From Acidobacteriota bacterium (GTDB taxonomy: Bacteria; Acidobacteriota; Vicinamibacteria; Vicinamibacterales; UBA2999): 15,414 nt of DNA. The notes beneath the pieces are model-generated. The model saw only the letters and a program-made list of their open reading frames with translations, was not told the DNA's origin and did not search any database. The position numbers and the translations under genes are program-made. The stretch is taken from positions 1 through 15,414 of the forward strand of contig CANIBQ010000110.1 in assembly GCA_947465645.1 (NCBI GenBank), read 5' to 3'. Numbering within the stretch: position 1 is the stretch's first letter; the number at the start of each line of letters is the position of its first letter. Positions 1-7,569 of the stretch are shown one piece after another.

Positions 1-311
1 GCTTCGACGACCGCGCCTGGATCGATCAGTACGGCTATCCGATCAGCGAGAAGGCCGTGCTGGAGGAGCGCTGGGAGCGGCCGAGCGCGAACCGGTTGCG
101 GGTGCGAATGACGCTGACGGACCCGCTCCTCTACACCGCGCCGTGGGCGAGCAGCGTCAAGGTGTGGACGCTCATCCCGAAGGACAAGATGTCGGCCGGC
201 GGCTGGTCCGGCATTCTCGAAGATCGCTGCGTGCCGAGCGACGAGGCGCTGTTCAACCAGTTCCGCGACCACGCGGCCGGCAAGGCCGGGGCGATTCCGG
301 AGAAGAAATAA
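1..311 (+). CDS. C-terminal part of a secreted beta-rich protein (5' end outside window)
   Basis: The reading frame is open from the left edge (first full codon at position 3) to a TAA at 309-311, so the gene starts upstream. The visible 102 residues contain W-D-x-x-G-x-P-x-SE, an ER-W-R block, 'MTLTDPLLYTAPW' and a late 'EDRC'. The same order of motifs occurs at residues 188-251 of the protein at 7570-8403 (W-LD, 'HPHTEAL', 'ITVDDPKAYSRPW', 'CEN'), so the two are paralogs. This family of exported proteins is common in Acidobacteriota and has no established biochemical role that I can name. The last residues are charged and disordered-looking. Its stop lies only 3 nt from the stop of the convergent LacI-type gene. 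I am confident that it is coding; the function is unknown. Confidence 0.8.
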   Translation, partial: FDDRAWIDQYGYPISEKAVLEERWERPSANRLRVRMTLTDPLLYTAPWASSVKVWTLIPKDKMSAGGWSGILEDRCVPSDEALFNQFRDHAAGKAGAIPEKK

Positions 312-314
312 GAC

Positions 315-1331
315 TTACTTGCGGCCCGGTGGAGCCGTGCTTGAACGCACCACCAGTGTGTGCGGTAGACGGACCAGTTCTTCAGCCTTGTTGCCGCTGT
401 TCAGGATGCCGAGCAGCACGCGCACGGCGTGTTCGCCCATCTCGCGCATTGGCTGTGCGACGGTGGTCAGCGGAGGGCAGGCATAGCGCGAGTAGCGGAT
501 GTCATCGACGCCAATCACCGAGAGGTCTTCGGGTACTCGAAGCCCGCGACGCCGCGCCGTATGCAGGACGCCGAGTGCCATCTCATCGTTGAAGCTGAAG
601 ATTGCAGTGGGCCGCTTGGCTTCCGTGAGCAGGCGCTCGCCGCCCATCTCGCCGGAGGCGACGGAGAAGTCGCCCTGCACCACGATCACGTCTTTTTCCA
701 GCCGCTCCTTCTTGGCCCGCGCGACCGCCCCGCGAAGACGCTCGGCGCTGACGAAGCTCGCCGGGGGGCCGGTCACCATGCCGATGCGCCGGTGTCCCAT
801 CCGATAGAGATGATCCATCGCGTCTGCACCGGCAGCGGCGTTGTCGATCTGAACGCTCGGAATGCCGAGCATCGGCTTGAAGCCGAGCGCGTTCACCACC
901 GGGGCCGCTTTGCCGTGGTGACTCAGAACCAGCGCCTCGACGCCTCGCGACAGTTTGCGGCCGAGGAAAATGAGACCATCCGCCTGCTTGTCGTACAGCA
1001 TCGCGGCGTACTGCTCTTCGCGCCCTCTGTCGTAATGCGTATCGCCGAGCAAAACGGCGTACCCTTCGCGGTTCGCCGATTCTTCGATGCCTTGCAGGAT
1101 CAGCGAGAAGAGCGGCCGGGAAATGTCCGGTACGGTCACCAGTAACCGGTGCGAGCGAAGCATGCGGAGGTTCTTCGCGGCCGCATTCGCGACGTATCCA
1201 AGACGTTCGGCCGCCGCCATGACCTTGCGGCGGGTCGCAGGGGCGACGACCACGTCGGCCTTGGTGAGCACGCGGGATACCGTGGCAATGGAAACCCCGG
1301 CGCTCTTGGCGACGTCGAAGATTGTCGGCAC
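315..1331 (-). CDS. LacI-family transcriptional regulator
   Basis: This 338-residue protein has the full LacI/GalR architecture. An N-terminal helix-turn-helix begins at residue 3 ('TIFDVAKSAGVSIATVSRVL', about 3-22), followed by the recognition and third helices ('RRKVMAAAERLGY', about 34-46) and a hinge helix at about 50-60. A periplasmic-binding-protein-like effector domain then runs to the end, with the typical 'MGHRRIGMVTGP', 'FNDEMALGVL' and 'DLSVIGVDDI' segments. Length is normal for the family. The start is the GTG at 1329-1331, because the HTH begins at residue 3 and no room remains for a longer version; only a weak AGG precedes it. Such proteins usually repress a neighbouring catabolic operon and are released by a sugar or related small molecule. 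Here the divergent five-gene operon at 1424-7436 is the obvious target. The effector is unknown. Confidence 0.95.
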   Translation of the reverse strand: MPTIFDVAKSAGVSIATVSRVLTKADVVVAPATRRKVMAAAERLGYVANAAAKNLRMLRSHRLLVTVPDISRPLFSLILQGIEESANREGYAVLLGDTHYDRGREEQYAAMLYDKQADGLIFLGRKLSRGVEALVLSHHGKAAPVVNALGFKPMLGIPSVQIDNAAAGADAMDHLYRMGHRRIGMVTGPPASFVSAERLRGAVARAKKERLEKDVIVVQGDFSVASGEMGGERLLTEAKRPTAIFSFNDEMALGVLHTARRRGLRVPEDLSVIGVDDIRYSRYACPPLTTVAQPMREMGEHAVRVLLGILNSGNKAEELVRLPHTLVVRSSTAPPGRK

Positions 1332-1385
1332 GAGGCCTAATCATAGCTGACACAGCGGCAGCGGTTCTGTTCTGCACGACGCCAT

Positions 1386-1403
1386 GTAATCAAGTAGATT
1401 TAC
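1386..1403. promoter_or_regulatory. Candidate operator for the LacI-type regulator
   Basis: GTAATC and GATTTAC face each other across a 5-nt centre, an inverted repeat with one extra T. It is A+T-rich against a GC-rich background and overlaps the candidate -10 boxes of the operon, where a repressor would block transcription. It lacks the central CG common in LacI-family operators, so the assignment is weak. Confidence 0.3.
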
Positions 1404-1413
1404 CGGCAGTTGT

Positions 1414-1417
1414 GGAG
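1414..1417 (+). promoter_or_regulatory. Ribosome binding site GGAG that fixes the start at 1424
   Basis: GGAG lies 6 nt before the ATG at 1424 and supports that codon over the in-frame upstream ATG at 1322, which would overlap the divergent regulator gene and put 34 residues ahead of a clear signal peptide. Confidence 0.7.
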
Positions 1418-1423
1418 TGCACG

Positions 1424-3358
1424 ATGAAGAGTCTGACTCGATTGGCGGTCGCAGCCAGCCTGATGCTGTTCGCCGGCCTGATGGTCGTCCCGGTCACGGC
1501 GCAGCAGAACTCGCCGCTCGATCTGACGGGCACCTGGGTGTGGGTCAACCACGAAGACGCGACCAACCGCTTCCGCGGTGTCGATCCCGGCGGTCGCTAC
1601 GAAGGGCTGACAATCAACGACGCGGCACGCATGCGCGCCGACACCTACTCCGAAGAATGGGTGTCGACATCGCCGCTGCTGCAGTGCCGGCCGCGCGGGC
1701 CGACGTATCAGCCGTACGCGCTGGATCCGGTCCAGATCGACAAGGAGCTCGACCCGATCAGCCGGCAGATCGCGGCATACCGGATCACGGTGCACAAGAC
1801 CGCCGGGGCGCGGATGATCTGGCTGGACGATCGCCCGCATCCGTCGCGATATGCCGCGCACAGTTGGGAAGGCGCCTCGACCGGCACCTTCAAGGGACCG
1901 CTGCTGGAAATCCGCACGACGCATCTGAAGGAGAGCATCCTCACCCGCAACGGCGTGCCCAGCAGTTTTCGCGCGACGGTGATCGAACAGTTGTTCCTCG
2001 ACGAGCCCTATCTGCACTGGGTCTTCACCGTCATCGATCCCGACTACCTGACCGAGCCTCTGGTCAGGAGCGGACTGTATGTCCGGGCGCCGACGCAGCA
2101 GCTGCCTCCCTATCCGTGCCAGGCCGAAGACAACCTTCCGCCCGATGCGCGGAAGTCGTACACGGTGCCGCATTACCTGCCCGGGGAGAATCCCTGGCTG
2201 ACGGAGACCGCCTTCAAGTTCAAGGCGCCGCTGACGGCGTGGCGAGGATTTGCCGAAGCGCTGTATCCGGAGTGGTATGCGGTCGGCAGAACGCTGGCTC
2301 CTCCCGCCGCCCCGGATATCGTGCTCAAGCCGGTCTATGGCGATGACTCCACGCGGGTGGCTGACAGGGCAGACGCGCAACCCGGACGCGCCGCCCCGGT
2401 CGGCGACGTCGAGCCCGTGCACGTCGCCGGCAACGTCTACGTGATTGCGGGCGCCGGCGGCAACATTGCCGCGTCGATCGGCGCTGACGGCGTCATCTTG
2501 GTGGATACCGGTGCTGCCGCGGGCACCGAGAAGGTGCTCGGGGCGATCCGCCAGGCGGCCTCGCGCCTGCGGCCGCCCGATCATCCGGAGTCGGCCTCGC
2601 CGTACAACAGCACATGGCAGGCGACGCACGCGTTTGCCGAGCCGAAGATCCGGATGATCATCAACACCAGCGACAATCCCGATCACGTGCAGGGCAACGC
2701 CGCGATCCGCCGGTCGCCGATGTTCGGCCCGCTCGGCGACGGCCCGGCCTACCAGCTCGGTACCTCGTCGGGTTCGAGCCAGCAGAACCTCGCGCACATC
2801 AACGTGCAACAGCGGATGCTGGAGGCGAACGCGGCCAACGCGCCGACCGACACCTACTTCGCCGACAAGTACACGCTGTACCGCTTCTTCAACGGTCAGG
2901 CCGTCCAGATCCTCCATATGCCCAACGCGATCACCGACGGCGACAGCGCGGTCTGGTTCCGGCGCTCCGACGTGATCGCCACCGGCGACATCTACAACAG
3001 CGACATGTATCCGCCGATCGATATCAGCCGGGGCGGGAGCATCGACGGCGCCATCGCCGCGCTCAACAAGATGCTGGACATGTCGGTGACCGAGTACATG
3101 TCCCAGGGCGGAACGATGTTCGTGCCGGGGCACGGATGGATCAGCGATTCCGGCGACGTCGGCTACTACCGGGACATGCTGATGATCGTTCGCGACCGAA
3201 TCCAGAAGCTGATCGACAGCGGGATGTCGCTCCAGCAGGTCAAGGCCGCCAAGCCAACCATGGACTACGATCCACTCTACGGACGACAGCCGCATGCGAC
3301 GGCTCGTTTTGTCGAAGCGGTGTACGACAGCCTGACACGGGAACGGACCAGCAAATGA
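1424..3358 (+). CDS. Exported two-domain protein: beta-rich 'DLTGTW' domain plus metallo-beta-lactamase-fold domain with incomplete metal site
   Basis: The protein has 644 residues and starts with a signal peptide (about 1-26, ending 'VTAQ'). Residues about 33-300 form a domain opening with 'DLTGTW', the same opening as the small exported proteins nearby. Residues about 328-590 are a metallo-beta-lactamase fold: 'GNVYVIAGAGGNIAASIG', 'ILVDTG' (about 358-363), a metal motif at 414-421, 'AITDGDS' (502-508), 'IATGDIY' (518-524) and 'VPGHG' (567-571). The usual HxHxDH reads S416-x-N418-x-D420-H421, and the histidine of motif 3 is I503. D420, H421, D522 and H570 remain. Three ligands of one metal site are therefore missing, while those of the other are present. 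It is the first gene of an operon and its stop overlaps the next start (ATGA). MBL-fold proteins of this layout are usually hydrolases; here activity is uncertain. Altered ligands may be normal in its subfamily. Confidence 0.85.
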   Translation: MKSLTRLAVAASLMLFAGLMVVPVTAQQNSPLDLTGTWVWVNHEDATNRFRGVDPGGRYEGLTINDAARMRADTYSEEWVSTSPLLQCRPRGPTYQPYALDPVQIDKELDPISRQIAAYRITVHKTAGARMIWLDDRPHPSRYAAHSWEGASTGTFKGPLLEIRTTHLKESILTRNGVPSSFRATVIEQLFLDEPYLHWVFTVIDPDYLTEPLVRSGLYVRAPTQQLPPYPCQAEDNLPPDARKSYTVPHYLPGENPWLTETAFKFKAPLTAWRGFAEALYPEWYAVGRTLAPPAAPDIVLKPVYGDDSTRVADRADAQPGRAAPVGDVEPVHVAGNVYVIAGAGGNIAASIGADGVILVDTGAAAGTEKVLGAIRQAASRLRPPDHPESASPYNSTWQATHAFAEPKIRMIINTSDNPDHVQGNAAIRRSPMFGPLGDGPAYQLGTSSGSSQQNLAHINVQQRMLEANAANAPTDTYFADKYTLYRFFNGQAVQILHMPNAITDGDSAVWFRRSDVIATGDIYNSDMYPPIDISRGGSIDGAIAALNKMLDMSVTEYMSQGGTMFVPGHGWISDSGDVGYYRDMLMIVRDRIQKLIDSGMSLQQVKAAKPTMDYDPLYGRQPHATARFVEAVYDSLTRERTSK

Positions 3359-3783
3359 CCGGACGCACGTTGCCGATGCCGACGCGGATGCCGCTGTTCG
3401 CCTTCCTCGTGGCCCTGACCGTGCTCGTCGCGGGCGGGCGCGGCGTGGCTCACCACTCGTTCACCGGCGCTTACAACGTCGACAAGACGATCGTCATCAA
3501 GGGCAAGATCGTCCAGATCGCCTTCCGCTCCCCTCATTCGTTTTTCTATGTCGAATCGCAGGAGGCGGGCGGCACCACCCAGCAGTGGGCGATCGAAGGC
3601 GCCTCGGCGGGACAGTTCGCGCAGCAGGGCGTCGACGCGAAGGCCTTTCGCGTCGGCGACGTCGTGGACGTGACGGTCAACCCATCCCGGACCCCCAACA
3701 GCACGCGCGCCCGCCTGCTCAAGATCGTCCGCCCTTCGGATGGCAAGTCGTGGGGAACTGGCGCCGGTGAAACCAACGATTAG
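3355..3783 (+). CDS. DUF6152 family exported protein, first copy
   Basis: This 142-residue protein starts at an ATG that overlaps the upstream stop (ATGA at 3355-3358), so its translation is probably coupled. A second in-frame ATG at residue 8 is an alternative start. A hydrophobic signal segment at about 12-32 ends 'RGVA', immediately followed by 'HHSF' (H33, H34). The mature part is a small beta-rich domain with the family hallmarks: 'HHSF', an aspartate-lysine pair, 'VIKGKIVQI', a proline-histidine pair (H61) followed by an aromatic stretch, and a late 'GDVVDVTVNPSR'. It is a distant paralog of the protein at 8400-8819, which keeps the same His spacing. DUF6152 has no proven function that I know of. 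The predicted N-terminal His after cleavage is notable (see findings). The last 15 residues are polar and variable. Confidence 0.85.
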   Translation: MTGRTLPMPTRMPLFAFLVALTVLVAGGRGVAHHSFTGAYNVDKTIVIKGKIVQIAFRSPHSFFYVESQEAGGTTQQWAIEGASAGQFAQQGVDAKAFRVGDVVDVTVNPSRTPNSTRARLLKIVRPSDGKSWGTGAGETND

Positions 3784-3789
3784 CCGGCG

Positions 3790-4632
3790 ATGAAATCCAC
3801 GATTATCCTCGTCGTCTTGGTCTGTCTCTGGTTGCCGTCAGCGTCGCACGCGCAGGGCGCTCGCGGGCGGGGCGGCCCCCCGCAGACGGCGAGGGCGTCT
3901 GCTCCCATCGACCTGACCGGCTACTGGACCGCCGTGCTGACCGAAGACTGGCACGTGCGCATGCTCACCGCTGAGAAGGGGGACTTCGGCAGCGGCCCCC
4001 CCGGCGCGGTGGCGCAGATCGTCACCGGCCGTCTGGGGGTGGGCGCCAATCCCGCCCAGGATGGCAACATTCCCTACAACCTGAAAGGCGCGCAGGCAGC
4101 GCTGGCATGGGACGCCGCGCAGGACGAGGCGGCGGGACAGCAGTGCCGTGCCTACGGCGCGCCTGGCGTCATGCGTCAGCCGACCCATCTCCGCGTCACC
4201 TGGGCCGACGACAACACCATGAAGGTCGAAGCGGACTTCGGTACGCAGACCCGTCTGCTTCACTTCGCCGCGCCGCCACACACGACGGCGCAGGCGCCGG
4301 CCGCGTCGCTGCAGGGGCACTCCGCCGCATCGTGGATCCGCATGGGCGGTGGCGGCGGGCAGGCGAACTTTCAGCGCGGCGGCGCCCTGAGAGTCGTCAC
4401 CACCCGGCTGACACCGGGCTACTACTGGAAGAACGGGATGCCCTACACCGCCAACGCCACGCTCAAGGAGAACTTCTTCCTCCTCGACGTGCCGGACGGC
4501 AACACCTGGATGACGCTCACGCAACTGGTCGAGGACCCCGAGTTCCTGACCGGGCCCTACGTCGTCAACTATCACTTCAAGAAACTGCCGGACGGATCGC
4601 AGTGGCGTCCGACACCGTGCGTGGTGCGCTGA
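3790..4632 (+). CDS. Small exported protein of unknown function ('DLTGYW' family)
   Basis: This protein has 280 residues. A signal peptide (1-21, cleavage likely after 'SHA') is followed by a Gly/Arg/Pro-rich linker (about 22-38) and then 'IDLTGYW' (40-46), the opening shared with the MBL-domain protein upstream. Other visible features are 'CRAYGAPG' (119-126), 'YYWKNGMPYT' (211-220), an 'LVEDPEF' block (246-252) and a terminal 'W-R-P-x-PC'. The two cysteines (C119, C277) could form a disulfide in the envelope. No catalytic motif is visible. It is the third gene of the operon, 6 nt after the previous stop and 3 nt before the next start, with no strong ribosome binding site of its own, so coupled translation is likely. 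Homology to lipocalin-like or calycin folds is possible but not shown. The gene is certainly real; its function is unknown. Confidence 0.8.
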   Translation: MKSTIILVVLVCLWLPSASHAQGARGRGGPPQTARASAPIDLTGYWTAVLTEDWHVRMLTAEKGDFGSGPPGAVAQIVTGRLGVGANPAQDGNIPYNLKGAQAALAWDAAQDEAAGQQCRAYGAPGVMRQPTHLRVTWADDNTMKVEADFGTQTRLLHFAAPPHTTAQAPAASLQGHSAASWIRMGGGGGQANFQRGGALRVVTTRLTPGYYWKNGMPYTANATLKENFFLLDVPDGNTWMTLTQLVEDPEFLTGPYVVNYHFKKLPDGSQWRPTPCVVR

Positions 4633-4635
4633 CTT

Positions 4636-5700
4636 ATGGCTTATCTCACCGATCGGCGCGGGTTCATCAAGGGAGTAGCGGCTGTCGGCGCGGCGACGCT
4701 GTTGCCCGGCGACAGTTGGTCGGCGGCCAGGCAGGCCCCGGCCGCGTCGCCGCGCATCATCGACGTCCATCATCACTACGCGTCACCCGGCTACCTTGCG
4801 TCACTCGCGGCGAGGAACGTCGGCAACAACGTCGATCGCTTTAAAGGTGACACACCGGAAAAACACCTCGCGGAGATGGACAAGGCGGGTGTGGCGACGG
4901 CGATACTGTCGCAGTACTCCGGCTTCTGGTTTGGCGACGTCGCCCAGGCACGCCGCGACGCGCGCGAGGTCAATGAGTGGGCGGCGGCAAAGATGGTCGC
5001 CCCCTACAAAAACCGCTTTGGGCTGTTCGCCGCGTTGCCACTGCCCGACGCAGATGGCAGCCTGCGTGAGATCGAATACGCCTTCGACACGCTGAAAGCC
5101 GACGGGATCTCGCTGATCACCAGCTACGACGGCAAATGGCTGGGAGACCCGTCCTTCGATCCGGTGTTCGAAGAGTTGAACCGGCGGAAAGCGGTGGTCT
5201 TCACGCATCCGCTCGAGCCAGGCTGTTGCAAGAATCCGCTGGCAGGGGTGGGACCGACGACGCTGGAGTATCCGACGGATACGACCCGGGCGATCATGAA
5301 CCTGATCGTGGGCAATGCGGCGACGCGTTATCCCGACGTGCGGTTCATCTTCTCGCATGCGGGCGGCACCCTCGTCTCGATCGCGCAGCGCCTCCTCGGC
5401 ACTGAAGTGACTGCCGAGGCTCTCGCGAAGCCGGCCGCGAAAGACTCACGGCTCTATCATGTCCGGCGATTCCACTACGACACGGCCGGGTCTGCCAATC
5501 CCGTTCAGCTCCAGTCGCTGAAGCTGCTGGTGCCTGTGTCGCAGATCGTCTTCGGTACCGACACGCCGTTGGCCAGCCTTCCGGGCACGGTCACCGGAGT
5601 GCAGACGAGCGGTTTGAGTGCTGAGGAACAGCGAGGGGTCTACCGGGAGAACCTTCTTCGGATCCTGCCGGAACATACCCGCTCGCGCCTGGGCGCATGA
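4636..5700 (+). CDS. Tat-exported amidohydrolase (Amidohydro_2 / ACMSD-like)
   Basis: This 354-residue protein begins with a twin-arginine signal: R7-R8-G-F-I-K followed by a hydrophobic stretch (about 12-24), so a folded, metal-loaded enzyme is probably exported. The TIM-barrel amidohydrolase core shows the HxH metal pair at H45/H47 ('DVHHHY'), H191 ('FTHPLEP'), H241 ('FSHAGG') and D309 ('GTDTP'). This is the full ligand set expected of the ACMSD / gamma-resorcylate decarboxylase type (PF04909). Members act as decarboxylases or hydrolases on aromatic or lactone-like compounds; the substrate here cannot be deduced. C197-C198 are adjacent. It lies 3 nt after the upstream gene, and its stop overlaps the start of the PQQ-type dehydrogenase (ATGA at 5697-5700), which suggests consecutive steps in one pathway. 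Most family members are cytosolic, so export is notable. Confidence 0.9.
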   Translation: MAYLTDRRGFIKGVAAVGAATLLPGDSWSAARQAPAASPRIIDVHHHYASPGYLASLAARNVGNNVDRFKGDTPEKHLAEMDKAGVATAILSQYSGFWFGDVAQARRDAREVNEWAAAKMVAPYKNRFGLFAALPLPDADGSLREIEYAFDTLKADGISLITSYDGKWLGDPSFDPVFEELNRRKAVVFTHPLEPGCCKNPLAGVGPTTLEYPTDTTRAIMNLIVGNAATRYPDVRFIFSHAGGTLVSIAQRLLGTEVTAEALAKPAAKDSRLYHVRRFHYDTAGSANPVQLQSLKLLVPVSQIVFGTDTPLASLPGTVTGVQTSGLSAEEQRGVYRENLLRILPEHTRSRLGA

Positions 5701-7436
5701 AGATCCTCACCGCTCTGGCCCTGTTGCTGGCAGCTCAGATCACGGGATTTGTTCCCGTCACCGACGCCATGCTCGAGAAGCCCGACCCGGGCGACTGGCT
5801 GATGTGGCGCCGGACGCTCGATGGTTGGGGCTACAGCCCTCTCGAGCAGATCAACCGGCAGAACGCCGGTCAGCTCAAGATGGTCTGGACGCGTGACATG
5901 GCCACCCCCGGAATCCAGGAGGCGACGCCGCTCGCGTACAAGGGCACGCTGTTCGTGCCGAACCCGTCTGACGTGACCCAGGCGATCGACGGCGCGACCG
6001 GAGAGCTCCTCTGGGAATACCGGCGTCCCGTTCCCGCCGACCTCACCAAGTACCTGTCCGGCGCGCCGCTCAAGAACCGGAACATCGCGATCTACCGCGA
6101 CACGATCATCGACCTCAGTGTCGACGACTATGTCTACGCCCTCGACGCGCGCACCGGCACGCCGCGCTGGCAGACACAGATCCAGGACTACCGCCAGCTA
6201 CCCGCGATCCAGGGTTCGGGGCCAATCGTGGCCAGGGGCAAGATCTTTTCGGGTCGTGCGTGCGACTACCGCTACAGCAGTAACGGCTGCGTGGTCACGG
6301 CGCACGATGCGGCGACCGGAAAGGAACTGTGGCGGTTTCACACCATTCCGAAGCCCGGCGAGCCCGGTGACGAGACATGGGGTGGCGTTCCCCCGGAGCT
6401 TCGAAGGCATGTTGGAACCTGGATCCCGCCAAGCTTCGATCCGGCGCTGAACCTTCTCTACATCGGCACGTCGGTCACGTCACCAGCGCCGAAGTTCCTG
6501 CTCGGCGGAAACGAGAAGCAGCACCTCTATCACAACAGCACGCTGGCTCTCGACGCAGACACCGGCAGGCTCAAGTGGCACTACCAGCACGTCGTCGATC
6601 ACTGGGACCTGGATCATCCGTTCGAACGCATCCTGGTGGACACCGCCGTCGCGCCCGATGCCAGCGAAGTGGCGTGGATCAACCCGCGCATCGTCCCGGG
6701 CGAGCGACGCAAGGTGGTCACCGGCATTCCGGGAAAGACCGGCATCGTCTACACGCTCGATCGGCAGACGGGCGAATTTCTCTGGGCCCGGCCAACCAAT
6801 TTTCAGAATGTCGTCGGCGGGATTGACGGGGCTACCGGCGCCGTCACGGTCAACCCGCAGGCCCTGTTCACCAAGGCCAACCACGACCAGGATCGGCTGA
6901 TCTGCCCGACCACCAACGGAGGCAAGAACTGGCCCGCGGGCGCCTACAGCCCTCTCAACAACGCCATTTTCATGCCGGTGCAGAACACCTGCGCCATGGT
7001 CGCGGCCGAGGCCGACACCCTGCCTCCAGGCGGTGCGACGTCCGCCTACATGCTTCGAAGCAAGGAACAGCAGCTCGCCCCCGGCGCCAACGAGGTCGGA
7101 ACCATCCATGCCGTGTCGGTGGAAACGGGCAAGACGCTCTGGAGGTTCAACAGCCGCGCCGGCGTGCTGCCCCTGATGGCCACGGGAGGCGGGCTTCTGT
7201 TTGGCGGGGATGTGAACGGCAACTTCCGCGCGTTCGACCAGGCCTCGGGCAAGGTGCTGTGGGAGATGAACCTGGGATCGCCCGTGAACGGGTTTCCGGT
7301 GACCTACACCGCCAACGGCAAGCAGTATGTCGTCGTCAGCACCGGGGCGTCCCTGGTGAGCACCGGCGTCAGCCGGCTTGCCCCGGAGTTGAAACAGGGG
7401 TCGGCTAACCGGCTGTACGTTTTCTCGCTGCCTTAA
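5697..7436 (+). CDS. PQQ-type beta-propeller dehydrogenase (quinoprotein alcohol dehydrogenase-like), exported
   Basis: This 579-residue protein has a short hydrophobic signal peptide (about 1-20). The rest is an eight-bladed quinoprotein propeller with repeated blade-closing W motifs: 'IDGATGELLW' (97-106), 'LDARTGTPRW' (149-158), 'HDAATGKELW' (203-212), 'LDADTGRLKW' (285-294), 'LDRQTGEFLW' (354-363), 'VSVETGKTLW' (473-482) and 'FDQASGKVLW' (513-522). 'DHWDLDHP' (301-308) matches the region holding the catalytic Asp in methanol and alcohol dehydrogenases, and 'CPTTNGGKNWPAGAYSP' (403-419) is the family signature. The vicinal CC disulfide of classical PQQ alcohol dehydrogenases is absent; the cysteines nearest in sequence are C189 and C198. 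There is no CxxCH haem c site. It is the last gene of the operon, and electrons would have to go to a separate carrier. Oxidation of an alcohol or sugar-like substrate is likely; actual PQQ use is inferred from the family. Confidence 0.88.
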   Translation: MKILTALALLLAAQITGFVPVTDAMLEKPDPGDWLMWRRTLDGWGYSPLEQINRQNAGQLKMVWTRDMATPGIQEATPLAYKGTLFVPNPSDVTQAIDGATGELLWEYRRPVPADLTKYLSGAPLKNRNIAIYRDTIIDLSVDDYVYALDARTGTPRWQTQIQDYRQLPAIQGSGPIVARGKIFSGRACDYRYSSNGCVVTAHDAATGKELWRFHTIPKPGEPGDETWGGVPPELRRHVGTWIPPSFDPALNLLYIGTSVTSPAPKFLLGGNEKQHLYHNSTLALDADTGRLKWHYQHVVDHWDLDHPFERILVDTAVAPDASEVAWINPRIVPGERRKVVTGIPGKTGIVYTLDRQTGEFLWARPTNFQNVVGGIDGATGAVTVNPQALFTKANHDQDRLICPTTNGGKNWPAGAYSPLNNAIFMPVQNTCAMVAAEADTLPPGGATSAYMLRSKEQQLAPGANEVGTIHAVSVETGKTLWRFNSRAGVLPLMATGGGLLFGGDVNGNFRAFDQASGKVLWEMNLGSPVNGFPVTYTANGKQYVVVSTGASLVSTGVSRLAPELKQGSANRLYVFSLP

Positions 7437-7569
7437 CGGCTATCGCGTTCTTCGATTTTGACGGGACTCGCGACGCCGCCTTCGCCTGAGCCCGGTGTGG
7501 CCCTTCATCTCTCGAAAGTTTGGCACAGGCGTGAGCGCGGCGGCTAGAATCTGGGCCGGGAGAATCACC
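7437..7569 (+). promoter_or_regulatory. Intergenic region with candidate promoter of the second operon
   Basis: These 133 bases separate the dehydrogenase gene from the next secreted protein. TTGGCA (7520-7525) and TAGAAT (7545-7550) resemble -35 and -10 boxes, with a long 19-nt spacer. Transcription would start a few bases before the GGGAG ribosome binding site. I see no clear hairpin plus T-run terminator after 7436, so read-through from the first operon is possible. Confidence 0.35.
7558..7562 (+). promoter_or_regulatory. Ribosome binding site GGGAG that fixes a GTG start at 7570
   Basis: GGGAG lies 7 nt before GTG at 7570. That start gives a clean signal peptide (lysine followed by a hydrophobic stretch). 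The in-frame ATG at 7495 has no such site and would add 25 residues without signal character. Confidence 0.65.

Larger units (their letters stand above)
1332..1423. promoter_or_regulatory. Divergent intergenic region between the LacI-type gene and the five-gene operon
   Basis: These 92 bases must hold the promoters of both directions. On the minus strand TATGAT (1345-1340) resembles a -10 box placed so close to the GTG at 1331 that the regulator transcript would be leaderless or nearly so. On the plus strand TGTAAT (1385-1390) and TAGATT (1395-1400) are candidate -10 boxes, with no convincing -35 box. An imperfect palindrome at 1386-1403 is listed separately. Promoter assignments here are tentative. 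Confidence 0.4.

Noticed and set aside
1400..3295. Long minus-strand open frame (631 residues)
   Set aside because: It is antisense to the MBL-domain gene, Arg/Val/Asp-rich without motifs, and typical of mirror frames in GC-rich genes.
7521..7536. TGGCAC followed by GC, like a sigma-54 promoter
   Set aside because: The GG-to-GC distance is one base longer than the strict -24/-12 spacing, and the -12 TTGC is not matched.
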